Positions 1-5,260 of a DNA stretch of 6,142 nucleotides are shown here, in pieces. The DNA lies in contig URNI01000109.1 in the NCBI GenBank assembly GCA_900549135.1, positions 1-6,142 on the forward strand, written 5' to 3'. The notes beneath the pieces were generated by a model. That model saw only the letters and a program-made list of their open reading frames with translations. It was not told the origin of the DNA and searched no databases. The position numbers were made by a program, and so were the translations under genes. This stretch comes from an uncultured Collinsella sp. (lineage in GTDB: Bacteria; Actinomycetota; Coriobacteriia; Coriobacteriales; Coriobacteriaceae). Within the stretch, counting starts at the first letter, position 1, and the number at the start of each line of letters is the position of its first letter.

Positions 1-863
1 AGCGCCTTCATGCCAAAGCGCGCATCGATCCATCCGCCCAGGATGTTCGAGATCAGGCAGAACACGCCGTAGGCCATGAGCGTGGTACTGGCTTCGACCG
101 TGCCCATGCCCAGCACCTGCTCAAGATAAGGCGTCACGTAGCCGTAGAAAACGTAGACCGACCCCACGCCAAACAAAAAGATGAGCATGCCGGTGATGAT
201 GCTCGGCTCGCGTAGCAGACCCGCCTGCTCGCGAAAAGTGGCGGGCTCGTCGGTTTGCCCAGCGCGCGGCATAAACGCCACGAGCGCTCCGCAGATCAGA
301 ACGGCAAAGGCCAGCGTGCCGTACATGGCCACGTGCCAATCGAGCGTGTCGGCCACAAACTTGCCGATCGAAGTGACAAAGACCATTGCCACGGAAAACG
401 CACCATATACCACCGAGATGGCAAGCGAAGTTTGCTGCGGAGACAGAAGCTCGGGGATGTACGTCACGCCCACGGCGAGCAGTGCACCCGAGACGGAGCC
501 CAGGACAATGCGCGAGATAAAGAGAACCTGGAAGTTGGGTGCCAGTGCCATGACCAGGTTGCCGAGCACAAAGACGATGCTGTAGCACACGAGCAGCTGG
601 TAGCGGCGAAAACGCCCCGTACTGAGCGCGAGCACCGGCGTCGAGATAGCGTAGATCAGTGCGAACACGCTAATAAGTTGGCCTGCGGTGGCAAGCGATA
701 CGCCGAGTTCCGTCGCTAGGTCGCTTTCGATGCCGATGACCACGAACTCGGAGCAGCCGAGCGAGAATCCCAACAGCACGAGCAGCGCCAGGCAAAGATT
801 GGTGCGCGCGGGGGAGAGCGCGGCGGCGGTTGACTTACTTTTTGGCGTGGTTGCGGCGGTCAA
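1..863 (-). CDS. MFS transporter, DHA1/AraJ-like efflux type (partial, N-terminal 287 residues)
   Basis: This is a cytoplasmic-membrane secondary transporter of the major facilitator superfamily, probably a proton-coupled exporter; the substrate cannot be read from the sequence. Reading leftward from 863, the frame is open to the window edge, so the C-terminal part is missing. After a polar 20-residue start come hydrophobic segments near residues 23-45, 60-80, 90-108, 113-135, 147-168, 178-198, 222-245 and 258-277. The first helix carries CSEFVVIGI, close to the EF-hallmark of AraJ/NepI-type DHA1 members. The helix 2-3 loop has STGRFRRY, a degenerate motif A without its usual Asp. A second motif-A-like copy, GGWIDARFG, lies near residues 276-284. 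I chose the TTG at 861-863 because GGAG lies 8 nt upstream of it. An in-frame GTG at 870-872 overlaps that GGAG and is less likely. It is transcribed divergently from the gene at 1124. Confidence 0.88.
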   Translation of the reverse strand, partial: MTAATTPKSKSTAAALSPARTNLCLALLVLLGFSLGCSEFVVIGIESDLATELGVSLATAGQLISVFALIYAISTPVLALSTGRFRRYQLLVCYSIVFVLGNLVMALAPNFQVLFISRIVLGSVSGALLAVGVTYIPELLSPQQTSLAISVVYGAFSVAMVFVTSIGKFVADTLDWHVAMYGTLAFAVLICGALVAFMPRAGQTDEPATFREQAGLLREPSIITGMLIFLFGVGSVYVFYGYVTPYLEQVLGMGTVEASTTLMAYGVFCLISNILGGWIDARFGMKA

Positions 864-893
864 GGTTGTCACTCCAATGTCGCGTGAATAAGC

Positions 894-906
894 GGGATTC
901 AATCCC
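894..906. promoter_or_regulatory. 13-bp palindrome upstream of the MFS gene (candidate operator)
   Basis: GGGATTCAATCCC is a perfect palindrome with six-base arms around a central C. It lies 31 nt upstream of the MFS start codon, where a promoter or the start of the 5' UTR would be expected. Many MFS efflux genes are controlled by a repressor bound at such a site, but no regulator gene is visible here. It could also simply be a short RNA hairpin or chance. No convincing -35/-10 pair for the minus-strand gene could be identified around it. Confidence 0.3.
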
Positions 907-919
907 TGCAACTCTAACA

Positions 920-954
920 GAATGTGACAAAGGGACAGTCTCTTTGTCACATTC
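920..954. repeat. 35-bp near-perfect palindrome (REP-like stem-loop 1)
   Basis: GAATGTGACAAAG at 920-932 is matched exactly by its reverse complement at 942-954. The nine bases between also pair around the centre at 937: 934-940, 935-939 and 936-938 match, and 933-941 is a G-T wobble. As DNA it is one palindrome with a single mismatched pair. It lies between divergent genes, so it is not placed as a terminator for either. The TGTGA/TCACA half-sites are too far apart for a normal CRP site. A dispersed extragenic palindrome is the most likely reading. Confidence 0.75.
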
Positions 955-970
955 GCGGCGTGGCTGCCGC
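955..970. repeat. Small GC-rich stem-loop 2 between the two larger ones
   Basis: GCGGC at 955-959 pairs with GCCGC at 966-970; a G-T wobble (960-965) extends the stem and leaves a four-base loop. It starts on the base right after stem-loop 1 ends and stops two bases before stem-loop 3 begins. Alone it could be chance in GC-rich DNA. Its exact fit between the other two suggests it is part of a composite element. Confidence 0.45.
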
Positions 971-972
971 CT

Positions 973-1037
973 AAACCGTCACAACATTCGATGAAAATCT
1001 CGAAAACGAGGAAAAACGTCGAATGTTGTGACGGTTT
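973..1037. repeat. 65-bp long-arm inverted repeat (stem-loop 3)
   Basis: AAACCGTCACAACATTCGA at 973-991 is repeated exactly in inverted form at 1019-1037, a perfect 19-bp stem. A wobble pair (992-1018) and a G-C pair (993-1017) extend it to 21. The apical part is A-rich and contains a second small helix, CTCG (999-1002) with CGAG (1007-1010), closed by an AAAA loop. The stem is far longer than expected by chance. It lies 17 bp before the candidate promoter of the rightward gene. The likely identity is a MITE- or REP-like dispersed element; a regulatory or structured-RNA role is possible. No T-run follows the whole structure as an intrinsic terminator would need. Confidence 0.8.
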
Positions 1038-1053
1038 TCGTGTCCGGCGCGGG

Positions 1054-1082
1054 TGAGCTTCGGTGCCGTCTGGGGGTATAAG
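1054..1082 (+). promoter_or_regulatory. Candidate sigma70-type promoter for the gene at 1124
   Basis: TATAAG at 1077-1082 matches the -10 consensus at five of six positions. A -35 hexamer at the right distance is poor (TGAGCT at 1054-1059, 17-bp spacer), so this is a -10-led prediction. Transcription would begin near 1089 and give a leader of about 35 nt. The ribosome site AGGGG at 1111-1115 follows, 8 nt before the ATG, and overlaps a GGGGCGCCCC palindrome at 1112-1121. Confidence 0.45.
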
Positions 1083-1123
1083 ACTAGCGAGTGTTTATTT
1101 GCGAGGCCTAAGGGGCGCCCCGT

Positions 1124-1993
1124 ATGGATATCGATAACTTTGAATGGTGGTATAGCGAGGGCGAGGCTCCGGACGAGGAGTGGGACGAGCCCGCGTCGCG
1201 TGACGTGTCGAGCGACGAGGACGAGACCGGCAACGATGCCGCTGTCGAGCCTGATGCCGCCTCCGATGCCGCCGAGCCCCTGACCTTTGAGCAGGCTTGG
1301 GCCCAAGCCGAGGCCGATGAGGCTAAGGCCGATGCCACGGCCACACTCGGTGAGCCGGCGGACATGTCCATCTCGCCGGCAAAGATCCCGCAGCCGCGTC
1401 ACACCATCGACCCCGACAGCACGGCATCCTTCAGCATTCTCGACGTGCCCGCGCAAGGCGCCCAGGCGCTTGCGCCCACACATCGCCCCGACCTGGCTCG
1501 TGAGGAAGACGCGGGCCGCCGTTCTCCGCTCGGCCCCATCCTTATCGCCTTCATGGCCGGCGTTATCGCATGCTCGGTAATTGGAAACGTCTGGAGCCAT
1601 GTCGAGCAGCAGCGAAAAGACGCCGCCAAGGTCGAGATGTCTGTCGAGCAATCGCTCGGCCGCACGCGCTCGGTACATGTGTCGGTCGAGGTCAAGGACG
1701 GCGCGACGTGGGACACCGCGCGCGGCGACAGCCAAATGCTCATCTACATCGTGGGGCGCACGCTCAAAGGGCAGACGATTGACGAGTATCAATACGTCAA
1801 TTCCGCTGGTGACGGCATCGAACTTAAGCCCGGCGACTACGAGCTCACCGTCGATGAACCGCCCGTCGCCACCGACGGCACGCGCTTCCGTGCCTCAAAG
1901 CGCATGGTCCCCGTGAGCTTTAACTCACAGGCGCCCGACACGGTCGACACCACACCGCAGGGCGGGTTCGACCTTTACGCTATTGCTCAATAA
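1124..1993 (+). CDS. Acidic single-pass membrane protein of unknown function
   Basis: I do not recognise the family of this 289-residue protein. Residues 1-75 are very rich in Asp, Glu and Ala with a few aromatics (FEWWY near residues 6-10), so this part is probably disordered. Residues 76-135 are polar and Pro-rich. One hydrophobic segment at about 136-157 is preceded by two arginines (132-133), which by the positive-inside rule puts the acidic part in the cytoplasm and the C-terminus outside. The outer part (158-289) begins with a charged, helix-prone stretch. It then has alternating hydrophobic strands (VHVSVEV, MLIYIVG) and a LKPGDYELTV turn-strand resembling Ig-like or transthyretin-like sheet domains; that likeness is inference. 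The ATG has a good ribosome site. The gene is divergent from the MFS gene and ends 79 nt before the epimerase. The shape recalls membrane sensors or envelope anchors, but no catalytic motif is visible. Confidence 0.85.
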   Translation: MDIDNFEWWYSEGEAPDEEWDEPASRDVSSDEDETGNDAAVEPDAASDAAEPLTFEQAWAQAEADEAKADATATLGEPADMSISPAKIPQPRHTIDPDSTASFSILDVPAQGAQALAPTHRPDLAREEDAGRRSPLGPILIAFMAGVIACSVIGNVWSHVEQQRKDAAKVEMSVEQSLGRTRSVHVSVEVKDGATWDTARGDSQMLIYIVGRTLKGQTIDEYQYVNSAGDGIELKPGDYELTVDEPPVATDGTRFRASKRMVPVSFNSQAPDTVDTTPQGGFDLYAIAQ

Positions 1994-2025
1994 CTGCGCC
2001 TGTCGCTCAACCCCGCCGCCAAGAG

Positions 2026-2052
2026 TGGGACAATAGCCCTCGACACTATTGT
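2026..2052 (+). promoter_or_regulatory. Candidate promoter and operator of the epimerase gene
   Basis: TGGGACAAT at 2026-2034 resembles an extended -10 (TG, one base, then GACAAT, four of six), predicting transcription from about 2041 and a leader of roughly 32 nt. No good -35 is seen. ACAATAG at 2030-2036 is repeated inverted as CTATTGT at 2046-2052 across nine bases. The inverted repeat covers the -10 and start site, as a repressor site would. The ribosome site GGAGGA follows at 2061-2066. Confidence 0.35.
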
Positions 2053-2072
2053 TTACTTTTGGAGGAAGCAGC

Positions 2073-2966
2073 ATGTCTACCGTCACTACCATCAAGCGCG
2101 GCAGCCTCACCGCGGCCATCGATTCCATGGGCGCCCAGCTCACGAGCCTTGCCCTCAACGGCAACGAGTATCTGTGGCAGGGCGACCCCGCCTTTTGGGG
2201 CAAGCACGCGCCCATCCTGTTCCCCATTGTGGGCTCGCTGCGCAACAACACGGCGACGTCTGCGGCTGGCACCTGCGAGATGCCGCGCCACGGCCTCGCG
2301 CGCATCGTCGAGCACAAGCTGGTCGAGGTTTCGGAGGACGGCTCCTCGGTAACGTACGAGATCACCGATACGCCTGAGTCGCTCAAGGCGTTCCCGTTCC
2401 ACTTTAAGCTCAACATGACCTATGCCTTGACCGGCGACGCCACCCTCACGCAGACCTTCGCCGTCACCAACACCGGCGACGTGGACCTGCCGTTCTCGGT
2501 GGGCGGCCACCCCGCATTTAACGTACCTGCTCCCGGTGCCGAGGACGAGGCGTTCGAGGATTACGAGCTGGCGTTTACCGAGGCTTGGACTAACGAGGCT
2601 CCTATCATCACGCCCGACGGTCTTATGACGTTTGAGGGCAGCTACAAGGCGCCCGATAACTCTGACGTGCTGCCCATCACGCACCGTAGCTTCGATAACG
2701 ATGCCATCATGTTCACCGATACTCCGGGCTCCACGCTCACGCTGCGCGGCCGCAAGTCGGGCCACGGCGTCAAGATCGACTTTGAGGGCTTTAAGTACAT
2801 CGGCGTGTGGTCTGCCGCCAACGACGCCCCGTTTGTGGCGCTCGAGCCCTGGACCGGTCATACCACCACGGACACCGAGGACGACGTCTTTGAGCACAAG
2901 GTCAACACCATCACCTTGGCTCCCGGCGCTACCGACAAGCGTACCTTCGAGGTAACGCTGCTGTAG
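2073..2966 (+). CDS. Aldose 1-epimerase (mutarotase) family protein, LacX-like
   Basis: Mutarotases interconvert the alpha and beta anomers of free or phosphorylated hexoses in the cytoplasm. This 297-residue protein shows the family hallmarks in order: GAQLTSL near residue 20, WGKHAPILFPIVGSLRN at 42-58, PRHGLAR at 71-77 (His73), FSVGGHPAFNVP at 141-152 (His146, matching the catalytic His), and ALEPWTG at 256-262 (Glu258, matching the catalytic Glu). Length and the APILFPIVG and GGHPAFNVP segments fit the LacX/YphB-like branch of COG2017 better than classical GalM. All key residues are present, so it should be active; the actual sugar is unknown. I start it at the ATG at 2073, six bases after GGAGGA; an upstream in-frame TTG at 2049 has no ribosome site. 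No sugar-utilisation genes sit next to it, so it is probably a stand-alone housekeeping gene. Confidence 0.93.
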   Translation: MSTVTTIKRGSLTAAIDSMGAQLTSLALNGNEYLWQGDPAFWGKHAPILFPIVGSLRNNTATSAAGTCEMPRHGLARIVEHKLVEVSEDGSSVTYEITDTPESLKAFPFHFKLNMTYALTGDATLTQTFAVTNTGDVDLPFSVGGHPAFNVPAPGAEDEAFEDYELAFTEAWTNEAPIITPDGLMTFEGSYKAPDNSDVLPITHRSFDNDAIMFTDTPGSTLTLRGRKSGHGVKIDFEGFKYIGVWSAANDAPFVALEPWTGHTTTDTEDDVFEHKVNTITLAPGATDKRTFEVTLL

Positions 2967-2974
2967 GTGTTCCT

Positions 2975-2990
2975 CCGTTCTAACGAACGG
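2975..2990 (+). terminator. Weak stem-loop just after the epimerase gene
   Basis: CCGTTC (2975-2980) and GAACGG (2985-2990) form a perfect six-base stem with a TAAC loop, eight bases after the epimerase stop codon. The position suits a terminator, but GC-rich sequence without a T-run follows, so any termination would be weak or factor-dependent. The rest of the interval up to 3060 holds no gene I can support. Confidence 0.35.
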
Positions 2991-3097
2991 CGGACCGGTC
3001 GACGCTGCGCGCCGCTCGCTGGCATTGCCAAAACATCGACGTTCCCAATGACTGCCGTGTGTCTATTAATTTTTCGAGCTTGTGCTGCGCTGCTGGT

Positions 3098-3142
3098 TGC
3101 TGACGTATATCCTGTTAAGTCGTCAGCATACGATTCAACAGG
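3098..3142 (+). promoter_or_regulatory. Overlapping inverted repeats in the ABC operon leader
   Basis: Two inverted repeats share bases. The first is TGCTGACG (3098-3105) with CGTCAGCA (3121-3128), eight pairs around a 15-base loop. The second pairs 3111-3123 with 3130-3142: 12 of 13 positions (one a G-T wobble, one A-C mismatch at 3117/3136) around the six-base loop CAGCAT. They cannot form together, because 3121-3123 is used by both. The second stem ends on the first two G of the ribosome site GGGAAGG (3141-3147). The AT-rich loop of the first repeat contains TATATC, a possible -10 element, so the first repeat could instead be a DNA operator. No T-run follows, so a classical transcription attenuator is unlikely. 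It is not a recognisable T-box or known riboswitch. Confidence 0.45.
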
Positions 3143-3153
3143 GAAGGCAGATT

Positions 3154-4080
3154 ATGCATTCTCCCCAACAGTGCGATGCGCAGCGCCAGCCGGTATGCAG
3201 CCGTCGCATCTTTTTGGGTAGCGCTCTCGCTGCGAGTGCTACCGTTGTCGCCAGCGCGCTCGCCGGCTGTCAGCGCCCGTCTACGCTCAAGGTGGTTCAG
3301 CCCACGACGGGCGGTGGTCGCGACGACCTGTCCGATACCGTGATCGGCAAGGATAAGATCCGCATCGGCATGGAGGCGGCCTACGCCCCGTACAACTGGC
3401 AGGTTTCCGAAGCCAGCGAGTACACCATTCCCATCGACAACGTGCAGGGCGCCTATGCCGATGGCTACGACGTGCAGATCGCCAAGATCGTCTGCAAGGC
3501 CCTCGGCGGCGAGCCCGTTGCCGTCAAGCAGAGCTTCTCGGGCCTTATCGATTCGCTCAACAACGGCCAGATCGACCTCATCATTGCTGGCATGAGCGCC
3601 ACGCCCGAGCGTGAGGAGTCGGTCGGCTTCTCCGATCCGTACTTCATTGGTTACTTTGGCCTGTTCGTAAAAGAGGGTTCCCCCTACCAAAACGCCACCA
3701 AGCTCAGCGACTTTAGCGGCGCCACGGTACTCGGCCAAAAGGACACCATGCTCGATACCGTCATTGACGAGATCCCGGGCGTTGTCCACAAGAATCCGGT
3801 CGATTCGGTTCCCACGGTGTTCTCGAACCTGCTGCAGGGCACCTGCGACGCCGTGACCTACAACACCGAGAACGAGAAGGGCTATATGGCCCAAAATCCG
3901 GGTATTGTCCCCATTCATTTTGCCGAGGGCGAGGGCTTTAAGCAGGAGGTCACGGCAAACGTCGGCTGCCGCAAGGGCTCGGACAAGCTGCTTAAGCTCA
4001 TCGACAAGACACTCAAGGGCATTAGCCAAGAGGAGCGCGACCAAATGTGGGACGCGTGCCTCGACCGTCAGCCGGCATAG
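3154..4080 (+). CDS. Amino acid ABC transporter substrate-binding lipoprotein, Tat-type signal
   Basis: This 308-residue protein is the extracellular receptor of the importer encoded with the next two genes. Its signal region has the twin-arginine motif SRRIFLG at residues 16-22, a hydrophobic stretch, then the lipobox LAGC with Cys39 as lipidation site. It should therefore be exported folded by Tat and anchored in the membrane. The mature part is a type 2 periplasmic-binding fold of the amino acid family: RIGMEAAYAPYNW (70-82), GYDVQIAKIV (104-113), SFSGLIDSLNNGQIDLIIAGMSATPER (127-153) and VGFSDPYF (157-164). Arg153 matches the residue that usually binds the substrate carboxylate. Around 231-240 the usual Asp of the second lobe is replaced (CDAVTYNTEN), so specificity may be unusual. 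Four cysteines (114, 231, 272, 302) lie in the secreted part. I start at the ATG at 3154, six bases after GGGAAGG. The exact amino acid cannot be told. Confidence 0.93.
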   Translation: MHSPQQCDAQRQPVCSRRIFLGSALAASATVVASALAGCQRPSTLKVVQPTTGGGRDDLSDTVIGKDKIRIGMEAAYAPYNWQVSEASEYTIPIDNVQGAYADGYDVQIAKIVCKALGGEPVAVKQSFSGLIDSLNNGQIDLIIAGMSATPEREESVGFSDPYFIGYFGLFVKEGSPYQNATKLSDFSGATVLGQKDTMLDTVIDEIPGVVHKNPVDSVPTVFSNLLQGTCDAVTYNTENEKGYMAQNPGIVPIHFAEGEGFKQEVTANVGCRKGSDKLLKLIDKTLKGISQEERDQMWDACLDRQPA

Positions 4081-4089
4081 GGAGGCAGC

Positions 4090-5238
4090 ATGAAAACCAT
4101 TAATCGCCTGGCCTCCTTTATCAAGGCCGACCACCGTTATGTATACCTGGGCACGAGCGTTATCGCGGCGCTCGGCCTGGCGTTTAGCCAGCGCAACCCC
4201 ACGCCGCTGAGCTTCTTGGCCCCCACGGGCGTGTTCCAAGATTGCCTTTGGGCGATTCTTTGGGCCTGGCTCGTCGTGTCGGCGGCGGCGCTGGTCACCA
4301 AGCTCATGCACTGGAACGACTATCGCGAAAAGTCGCCGTTCGCATCCGAGCGTTTCCGCCGCGGCGCACGCCTGGGCAGCCATGTCGTGGTCGCCATCGC
4401 GGCGATCTTTTTCGTGGACCGCTGCGTCATGTCGTTTATCGACCTGGTGCAGGTGAGCATTGTCTCGGATTCCAACCCCAGCGACTTTTTGTCGAGCCTG
4501 GTCTACATGACCTACAAGAGCGGCGACTTCTTCATTCGCGGTATCGAGATCACCATCGCGCTTGCCACCTTCGGCACCGTCATCGCATTCTTCCTGGCGC
4601 TGCTCTTCGTGTTCCTGCGCATTCAGACCTTCGATCGCGTGGACAACGACCTGGTGCGCTTCTTTAAGAGTATCGGCCGCGGCTTTGCGACCGTCTACTC
4701 CACCATCGTGCGCGGCACGCCCATGATGGTCCAGGGTCTGCTCATCTATTACGCGGGCTTCACCGTTTTGCGCGGCATGGGCTTCGAGACCGCTCAGGCC
4801 AACCAGATTTGGAGCACCTTCACCGCCGGCCTCGTCACCATCTCGCTCAACTCCACCGCCTACATGATGGAGGTCCTGCGCGGCGGCATCGAGTCCATCG
4901 ATCCCGGCCAGGCCGAGGCGGCGCGCTCGCTGGGCCTGTCGCAGTGGCAAGCCATGCGCAAGGTCGTGTTCCCCCAGGGCATTAAAAACGCGATTCCGGC
5001 GCTCACCAACGAGCTCATCATCAACATCAAGGATTCGTCGGTGCTCTCGGTCATCGGCGTGTTCGACCTTATGTACGCTACTACCACGGTCGCCGGCGTG
5101 TACTACCGCCAGATGGAGGTCTACTGCGTGGCGCTCGTGGTTTACCTGATCCTGACGCTCGTGGCGAGCCGCCTGCTCGAGGCCTTTGGCAAAAAGCTCG
5201 GCGCCGAGGCCCCGGCAACGCTGCCCAGCTCCAACTAG
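4090..5238 (+). CDS. Amino acid ABC transporter permease (HisM type) with N-terminal membrane extension
   Basis: This 382-residue protein forms the membrane channel of the importer. The conserved HisM/GlnP core runs from about residue 147 to the end: helices near 150-176, 202-226, 243-262, 308-332 and 341-363, with IVRGTPMMVQ at 206-215. The EAA coupling loop, which contacts the ATPase, starts at E276-AARSLGLSQWQAMRKV and runs on to about Pro303. Typical permeases of this family are about 215-250 residues. Here about 145 extra residues precede the core and contain probably three further hydrophobic segments (about 17-33, 48-70 and 97-117) with a basic loop at 79-94. Only one permease gene is present, so the channel is presumably a homodimer. 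The gene starts nine bases after the lipoprotein stop codon; GGAGG at 4081-4085 is its ribosome site. Confidence 0.93.
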   Translation: MKTINRLASFIKADHRYVYLGTSVIAALGLAFSQRNPTPLSFLAPTGVFQDCLWAILWAWLVVSAAALVTKLMHWNDYREKSPFASERFRRGARLGSHVVVAIAAIFFVDRCVMSFIDLVQVSIVSDSNPSDFLSSLVYMTYKSGDFFIRGIEITIALATFGTVIAFFLALLFVFLRIQTFDRVDNDLVRFFKSIGRGFATVYSTIVRGTPMMVQGLLIYYAGFTVLRGMGFETAQANQIWSTFTAGLVTISLNSTAYMMEVLRGGIESIDPGQAEAARSLGLSQWQAMRKVVFPQGIKNAIPALTNELIINIKDSSVLSVIGVFDLMYATTTVAGVYYRQMEVYCVALVVYLILTLVASRLLEAFGKKLGAEAPATLPSSN

Positions 5239-5260
5239 GCTCAAGACGAGGAGAATCATC

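Noticed and set aside
121..719. Several 134-155 codon frames on both strands at the left end
   Set aside because: They overlap the minus-strand MFS frame, which stays open over 287 codons and shows transporter helices and DHA1 motifs; the others have no such pattern.
892..915. tRNA fragment suggested by a T-arm-like GGGATTCAATCCC
   Set aside because: The loop does not match the conserved TTCRA pattern in register, and no acceptor, D or anticodon arms can be found on either side.
920..954. CRP/FNR-type operator suggested by TGTGA and TCACA half-sites
   Set aside because: The half-sites are separated by 21 bases instead of the six-base spacing of CRP sites, and the palindrome continues through the centre, which fits a stem-loop repeat better.
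971..1792. A 273-codon minus-strand frame opposite the acidic membrane protein
   Set aside because: The plus-strand reading has a promoter-like -10, a ribosome site, a clean membrane helix and a plausible domain layout. The minus reading is Arg/Gly/Leu-rich and runs into the stem-loop repeat.
2046..2897. A 283-codon minus-strand frame opposite the epimerase
   Set aside because: It is the antisense shadow of a gene with all mutarotase catalytic motifs; its product is low-complexity, Arg/Val/Gly-rich and unlike any known family.
2967..3153. T-box or other known riboswitch ahead of the amino acid importer
   Set aside because: There is no T-box sequence (AGGGTGGNACCGCG-like), no antiterminator/terminator pair with a T-run, and no recognisable riboswitch core; only the two overlapping hairpins are supported.
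2967..3221. An 84-codon plus-strand frame starting right after the epimerase stop
   Set aside because: It has no ribosome site, overlaps the start of the binding-protein gene in another frame, and its only hydrophobic stretch is explained by the AT-rich leader.
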